A stretch of 64,000 nucleotides of DNA, taken from the NCBI GenBank assembly GCA_011033025.1, contig WFMF01000058.1:186001-250000 (forward strand), in the 5' to 3' direction. Shown here one piece after another: positions 57,561 to 64,000 of the stretch (position 1 is its first letter; each line of letters starts with the position of its first letter). The translations under genes were made by a program, and so were the position numbers. The notes below the pieces were generated by a model. That model was given only the letters and a program-made list of their open reading frames with translations. It had not been told where the DNA came from and made no database searches. The DNA comes from Beroe forskalii (lineage: Eukaryota; Ctenophora; Nuda; Beroida; Beroidae).

Positions 57561-60500
57561 GTACGTGTGAGTTGCATTGCATGAAATGCATACAGCAGGT
57601 ACGTGTGTGAGTTGCATTGTATGAAATGCATACAGCAGGTACGTGTGTGAGTTGCATTGCATGAAATGCATACAGCAGGTACGTGTGTGAGTTGCATAGC
57701 ATGAAATGCATACAGCAGGTACGTGTGTGAGTTGCATTGCATGAAATGCATACAGCAGGTACGTGTGTGAGTTGCATAGCATGAAATGCATACAGCAGGT
57801 ACGTGTGTGAGTTGCATAGCATGAAATGCATACAGCAGGTACGTGTGTGTGTTGCATTGCATGAAATGCATACAGCAGGTACGTGTGTGTGTTGCATTGT
57901 ATGAAATACATACAGCAGGTACGTGTGTGAGTTGCATTGTATGGAGTGCATACAGCAGGTACGTGTGTGAGTTGCATTGCATGAAATGTATACAGCAGGT
58001 ACGTGTGAGAGTTGCATTGTATGAAATGCATACAGCAGGTACGTGTGTGTGTTGCATTGTATGAAATGCATACAGCAGGTACGTGTGTGTGTTGCATTGT
58101 ATGAAATGCATACAGCAGGTACGTGTGTGAGTTGCATTGTATGAAATGCATACAGCAGGTACGTGTGTGAGTTGCATTGCATGAAATGCATACAGCAGGT
58201 ACGTGTGTGAGTTGCATTGCATGAAATGCATACAGCAGGTACGTGTGTGAGTTGCATGAAATGCATACAGCAGGTACGTGTGTGAGTTGCATTGCATGAA
58301 ATGCATACATTTGGAAAACGTGTGAGTTGCATTGCATGAAATGCATACAGCAGGTACGTGTGAGTTGCATTGCATGAAATGCATACAGCAGGTACGTGTT
58401 TGGTGAAATTGCATGAAATGCATACAGCAGGTAAAATGAGGATTGCATTGCATGAAATTTCAGTAAGAATGTGAGTTGCATTGCAAAGTAAGAAATGCAT
58501 ACAGCAGGTACGTGTGTGAGTTGCATTGCATGAAATGCATAAAGTAAGAAATTTGTGTGTTGCATTGCATTTGGTGAAAAAAGCAATGTGTGTGTTTGCA
58601 TAAGATGAAATTTGGTAAACAGTAAGACGTGTGTAAAGTAAGCATTGCATAAATGAAATGCATACAGCAGGTACGTGTGTGGTAAATTTGCATGAAATGC
58701 ATACAGCATACGTGTGTGTGTTGCAATTTGCAAAAGTAAGAAATGTGGTTAAATTAAAATGTGTGTTGCATTACATTTGTAATGCATTTGGAAAAGTAAG
58801 AAATGTGAAAGTGTGAGAAATTTGTGCATGAAATTTGGTACAGCAAGACATTTGTGTGTTAGAAATTTGAAATGCATATACTTGGGCGAGTTGATTTGGT
58901 AAAGCAAGACATTGCATGAAAAATGCATAAAAGTAAGAAATTTGTGAAGTAAGACATTTGGTGAAATGCATACAGCAGGTAAAGTGCGTTTTGCAAAGTA
59001 AGAAATTTGCATAATCTAATGAGGTTTCGTGTGAGTTGCCACTTATTAAATGCAAGACATTTGGTACGTGTGTGTGTTGCATTGCATGAAATGACATTTG
59101 CAGGCACGTGTGTGACATTTGGTGCATGAAATGCATACATTTGGTAAAAGTAAGACATTTGGTAAATGCATACAGCAGGTAAAGTGAGTTGCATTGCATG
59201 AAATGCATACATTTGGTAGAAATTTGTGTGTTGCATTGCAAATAATGCATACAACAAGACATTTGGTAAAAGTTGCATTTGGTAAATAAGATTTGGTAAA
59301 CATTTGGTAAGTAAGACATTTGAGTTAAGACATTTGGTGAAATGACATTTGGTAAAAGACATTTGGTAAGTAAGAAATTTGGAAAAATAAGAAATTTGGT
59401 AAGTGTGACATTTGGTAAAAGAAATTTGGTAAGCAAGACATTTGTGAAAAGTAAGACATTTGGTGAAATGTAAGACAACAAAAAGTGAAATTTGCATTGC
59501 ATGAAATTTGGTAAGTAAGAAATTTGGTAAAGTAAAAAATTTGAAATGAAATTTGGTAAAGTAAGACATTTGGTGCATTGACATTTGGTACAGCAAGACG
59601 TTTGAGTTGCATTGCAGAAATGCATACAAAAGTAAGAATTGCATTGTGAAATGCAAGACATTTGTGTGTGTTGCATTGCATGAAATGCATAAACATTTGG
59701 TAAAGTAAGAAATTTGGTAAAACATTGACATTGTGTGTTACGTAAGAAATGCATACAACGTAAGACGTTTGGTAAAGTTGCATGAAATTTGGTAAAGTAA
59801 GTGTGTGTTGCATTGCAAAATTAGACATTTGAAATGTGAATTTTGGTAAAATGCATAAAATTTGAGTTGCATTGTATGAAATGCATACAGCAGTAAGACA
59901 TTGTGGCATTGTATGAAACATTTGAAATGTGTGATTTGCATTGCATGAAATGCATACAGCAGTGGTGTGTGTTGCATTGCATGAAATGATACAGGTAAAA
60001 TGAGTTGCATTGTAAGTAAGCATTTGCAGCCGTGTGACATTTGCATTGTAAAATGCATACAGCAGGTAAGTGTGTGTTGCATTGTATGAAATGCATACAG
60101 CAGGTACGTGTGAATGCATTGCATGAAATATGCAAAGGTACATTCGGTTGCATTATGAAATGCATACAGTAAGACATTTGGTAAAATGAAATGCATTCAG
60201 CAGGTACGTGTGTGATTTGCATTGCATGAAATGCATACAGCAGGTACGTGTGTGAGTTGCATTGCATGAAATGCATACAGCAGGTAAAAGTGTGACAGTT
60301 GCATTGTATGAAATGCATAAAGCAGGACATTTGGTTGCATTAAGAAATTTGGTAAAGTTGCATTTGCATGAAAAGACATTTGGTAAAAGGTACATTTACG
60401 TAAAGTTGCATTTGGTGAAATGCATACAGCAGGCCGTGTGTGAGTTGCATTGCATGAAATGCATACAGCAAGACATTTGAGTAATTAATGAAATGCATAC

Positions 60501-63500
60501 AGCAGGTACGTTTGGTAAGTAAGAAATTTGCATGGTGCAGTAAGAAATTTACAGCAGGTAAGTAAGAAATTTGCATGAAATGCATACAGCAGGTAAATGT
60601 GTGTTGCATTGCATGAAATGCATACAGCAGGACATGTGTGAGTTGCATTGCATGAAATGCATTTGGTAAAAGTAAGTGTTGCATTGCATGAAATGCATTT
60701 GGTAAAGTGTGAGTTTTGGTTGTATGAAATTTGCAAAGCAGGTAATACATTTGAGAGTTGCATTTGGCATGAAATGCATACAGCAGGTACGTGTTTGTGT
60801 GCAAATAATCATTTAGTAATGCATTCAAGGTGTGTGTTACGTGTGTGTTGCATTGCATGAAATGCAGTCATTTGGCGTAAACGACATGTAGTTGCATTGT
60901 ATGAAATGTGTGAGTTGCATTGCAAAGCAGGTACGTGTGTGAGTTGCATTGCATGAAATGCATACAGCAGGTACGTGTGTGAGTTGCATTGCATGAAATG
61001 CATACAGCAGGTACGTGTGTGTGTTGCATTGCATGAAATGCATACAACAGTACGTGTGAGTTGCATTGTATGAAAATGCATACAGCAGGTACGTGTGTGT
61101 GTTGCATTGCATGAAATGCATACAGCAGGTAAATTGTGTGAGTTGCATTGCATGAAATGCATACAGCAGGCCGTGAGTTGTGTTGCATTGCATGAAATGC
61201 ATACAGCAGGTACGTGTGTGAGTTGTACATTGCATGAAATGCATACAGCAAAATTACGTGTGTGAGTTGCATTGCATGAAATGCATACAGCAGGTACGTG
61301 TGTGAGTTGCATTGCATGAAATGCATACAGCAGGTACGTGTGTGAGTTGCATTGCATGAAATGCATACAGCAGGTACGTGTGTGAGTTGCATTGCATGAA
61401 ATGCATACAGCAGGTACGTGTGTGTTGCATGCATTGCATGGAAATGAATGCATACAGCAGGTACGTGTGTGTGAGTTGCATTGCATGAAATGCATACAGC
61501 AGGTACGTGTGTGAGTTGCATTGCATGAAATGCATACAGCAGGTACGTGTGTGAGTTGCATTGCATGAAATGCATACAGCAGGTACGTGTGTGTGATTGC
61601 ATGAAATGCATACAGTGTACGTGTGTGTGCAAATGAAATGCAAAGCAGTACATGTAGTTGCATTGTATGAAATGTGGTACAACAGGTGCGTGTGTGTATT
61701 GCATACATAAATACAGGCCGTGTGTGAGAGTTGCATGAAATGCATACAGCAGGTACGTGTGTGTGTTGCATTGCATGAAATGCATACAGCAGGTACGTGT
61801 GTGAGTTGCATTGCATGAAATGCATACAGCAGGTACGTGTGAGAGTTGCATTGCATGAAATGCATACAGCAGGTACGTGTGTGTGTTGCATTGCATGAAA
61901 TACAGCAGCAGGTGACCGTGTGTGAAATGCATACAATTGCATTGCATGAAATGCATACAGCAGGTACGTGTGTGAGTTGCATTGCATGAAATGCATACAG
62001 CAGGTACGTGTGAGTTGCATTGCATGAAATGCATACAGCAGGTACGTGTGTGAGTTGCATTGTATGAAATGCATACAGCAGGTACGTGTGTGTGTGAGTT
62101 GCATTACATTTGGAAATGCATACAGCAGGTACGTGTGTGAGTTGCATTGCATGAAATGCATACAACAGGTACGTGTGTGAGTTGCATTGCATGAAATGCA
62201 TACAGCAGGTACGTGTGTGAGTTGCATTGCATGAAATGCATACAGCAGGTACGTGTGTGTGTTGCATTGCATGAAATGCATACAGCAGGTACGTGTGTGA
62301 GTTGCATTGCATGAAATGCATACAGCAGGTACGTGTGTGTGTTGCATTTGGTAAATGCATACAACAGGCGTGTGTGGATGCATTGAAAAATGCATACAGC
62401 AGGTACGTGTGTGTGTTGCATTGCATGAAATGCATACAACAGGTACGTGTGTGGACGGTTGCATTGCATGAAATGCATACAGCAGGAAATGCATACATCA
62501 GTGTGTGAGTTGCATTGCATGAAATGCATACAGCAGGTACGTGTGTGTTGCATTGCATGAAATGCATACAGCAGGCCGTGTGTGTGTTGCATTGCATGAA
62601 ATGCATACAGCAGGTACGTGTGTGTTGCATTGCATGAAATGCATACAGCAGGTACGTGTGTTGCATTGCATGAAATGCATACAGCAGGTGCATTGTATGA
62701 AATGCATACAGCAGGTACGTGTGAGTTGCATTGCATGAAATGCATACAGCGAGTACGTGTGTGAGTTGCATTGCATGAAATGCATACAGCAGGTACGTGT
62801 GTGAGTTGCATTGCATGAAATGCATACAGCAGGTACGTGTGTGAGTTGCATTGCATGAAATGCATACAAATGCATGCAAGCAAAGATACGTGTGTGAGTT
62901 GCATTGCATGAAATGCATACAGCGAGTGTGTGAGTTGCATTGCATGAAATGTGTGTTGCATTGCATGAAATGCATACAGCAGGTACGTGTGTGAGTTGCA
63001 TTGCATGAAATGCATACAGCAGGTACGTGTGAGTTGCATTGCATGAAATGCATACAGCAGGTACGATAATGAGTTGCATTGCATGAAATGCATACAGGTA
63101 CGTGTGTGAGTTGCATTGCATGAAATGCATACAGCAGGTACGTGTGAGAGTTGCATTGCATGAAATGCATACAGCAGGTACGTGTGTGAGTTGCATTGCA
63201 TGAAATGCATACAGCAGGTGCGTGAGAAATGAGTTGCATTGCATACAGCAGGCACGTGTGAGTTGCATTGCATGAAATGCATACAGCAGGTACGTGTGTG
63301 AGTTGCATTGCATGAAATGCATACAGCAGGTACGTGTGTGAGTTGCATTGCATGAAATGCATACAGCAGGTACGTGTGTGAGTTGCATTGCATGAAATGC
63401 ATACAGCAGGTACGTGTGTGAGTTGCATTGCATGAAATGCATACAGCAGGTACGTGTGTGAGTTGCATTGCATGAAATGCATACAGCAGGTACGTGTGTG

Positions 63501-64000
63501 AGTTGCATTGCATGAAATGCATACAGCAACGTGTACATACACGTGTGTGTTGCATTGCATGAAATGCATACAGCAGGTACGTGTGTGAGTTGCATTGCAT
63601 GAAATGCATACAGCAGGTACGTGTGTGAGTTGCATAGCATGAAATGCATACAGCAGGTACGTGTATTGCATGAAATGCATACAGCAGTACGTGTGTGTGT
63701 TGCATTGCATGAAATGCATACAGCAGGTACGTGTGAGTTGCATTGCATGAAATGCATACAGCAGGTACGTGTGTGAGTTGCATTGCATGAAATGCATACA
63801 GCAGGTACGTGTGTGAGTTGCATTGCATGAAATGCATACAGCAGGTACGTGTGTAGGTACGTTGAGTTGCATTGCATGAAATGCATACAGCAGGTACGTG
63901 TGTGTGTTGCATTGCATGAAATGCATACAGCAGGTACGTGTGTGAGTTGCATTGCATGAAATGCATACAGCAGGTACGTGTGTGAGTTGCATTGCATGAA
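57543..64000 (+). repeat. 40-bp array copied from the dynamin exon-intron junction
   Basis: The consensus unit is ATGAAATGCATACAGCAG (identical to the last 18 bp of the dynamin exon, encoding MKCIQQ) plus GTACGTGTGTGAGTTGCATT and GC from the intron. The exon's own copy at 57543-57560 is the first unit. About 19 regular units run to 58310, a mixed zone to about 60880, then roughly 75-80 units to the window end. Every regular unit holds donor CAG|GTACGT. Since 40 is not a multiple of three and the minus strand lacks stops, all three minus frames read the same 40-residue periodic peptide; these long frames (up to 912 codons) are artefacts. The far end lies outside the window. Confidence 0.93.
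58310..60880 (+). repeat. Mosaic zone mixing the 40-bp and 17-bp repeat words
   Basis: Pieces of the 40-bp unit (GAAATGCATACAGCAG, GTTGCATTGC) alternate irregularly with pieces of the 17-bp unit (AAGACATTTGGTAAA). Switches occur at shared short words such as GAAAT, GTAA and TTTG. Units vary in length here but are regular on both sides. Two explanations fit: an assembly or consensus artefact that blends two arrays, or real template switching between them. Confidence 0.8.

Noticed and set aside
57437-58733. Long minus-strand frames (338-401 codons) rich in Cys, His and Tyr
   Set aside because: They read the complement of the 40-bp array in rotating frames and repeat every 40 residues; no domain, start context or splice logic supports them.
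57543-64000. CRISPR array
   Set aside because: The units are direct tandem copies without unique spacers, start inside a coding exon, and the genome is animal.

Overview
The window is nuclear DNA from an animal, most likely a marine-type invertebrate; the lineage cannot be resolved from what is here. Four conserved animal genes lie on the + strand, split into short exons with GT-AG introns in AT-rich DNA. No prokaryotic operons, ribosome binding sites or CRISPR arrays were seen.

Layout. (1) 1-3552: exons of an animal-type fatty acid synthase-like gene, covering the ketosynthase, the linker and the start of the malonyl/acetyl transferase. The ketosynthase appears to have lost its catalytic Cys and His residues, while the transferase keeps its GHSxGE serine. 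(2) 3553-6350: homopolymer-stretched sequence that looks like poor base calling rather than natural DNA. (3) 6426-25446: a complete five-exon secreted cyclophilin (PPIB type, 209 residues). Its introns hold a split GC-rich minisatellite, a LINE ORF1 fragment, a 5.1 kb terminal-inverted-repeat element with a hAT element nested in it, and two satellite blocks that each switch orientation internally. (4) 25447-28421: intergenic DNA with a MITE, a telomere-like tract and a possible promoter. (5) 28422-39377: the N-terminal third of p120 RasGAP (RASA1): acidic N-terminus, SH2, SH3 and the start of the second SH2. Its introns hold a LINE fragment, a 24-bp minisatellite and a hAT MITE. (6) 39378-56588: about 17 kb with no recognised exon but with SINEs, minisatellites, perfect palindromes and a long-TIR element that carries a MULE-like transposase remnant. 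(7) 56589-57560: two exons of a dynamin (stalk region), followed to the window end by a 40-bp tandem array.

The most striking structure is at the dynamin locus. The 40-bp unit of the terminal array is a copy of the exon-intron junction itself: 18 bp of exon plus about 22 bp of intron. The intron therefore carries roughly a hundred copies of a good 5' splice site. The preceding dynamin intron ends in an exact 14-bp copy of the exon end that precedes it, and holds a second, 32-bp exon-end copy inside. Together these suggest repeated duplication at exon edges.

The four genes are housekeeping or signalling genes with no evident joint function. RASA1 lacks its PH-C2-GAP part and dynamin lacks its GTPase part in this window. 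Given the base-quality problems and the chimeric repeats at 58310-60880, misassembly must be kept in mind.
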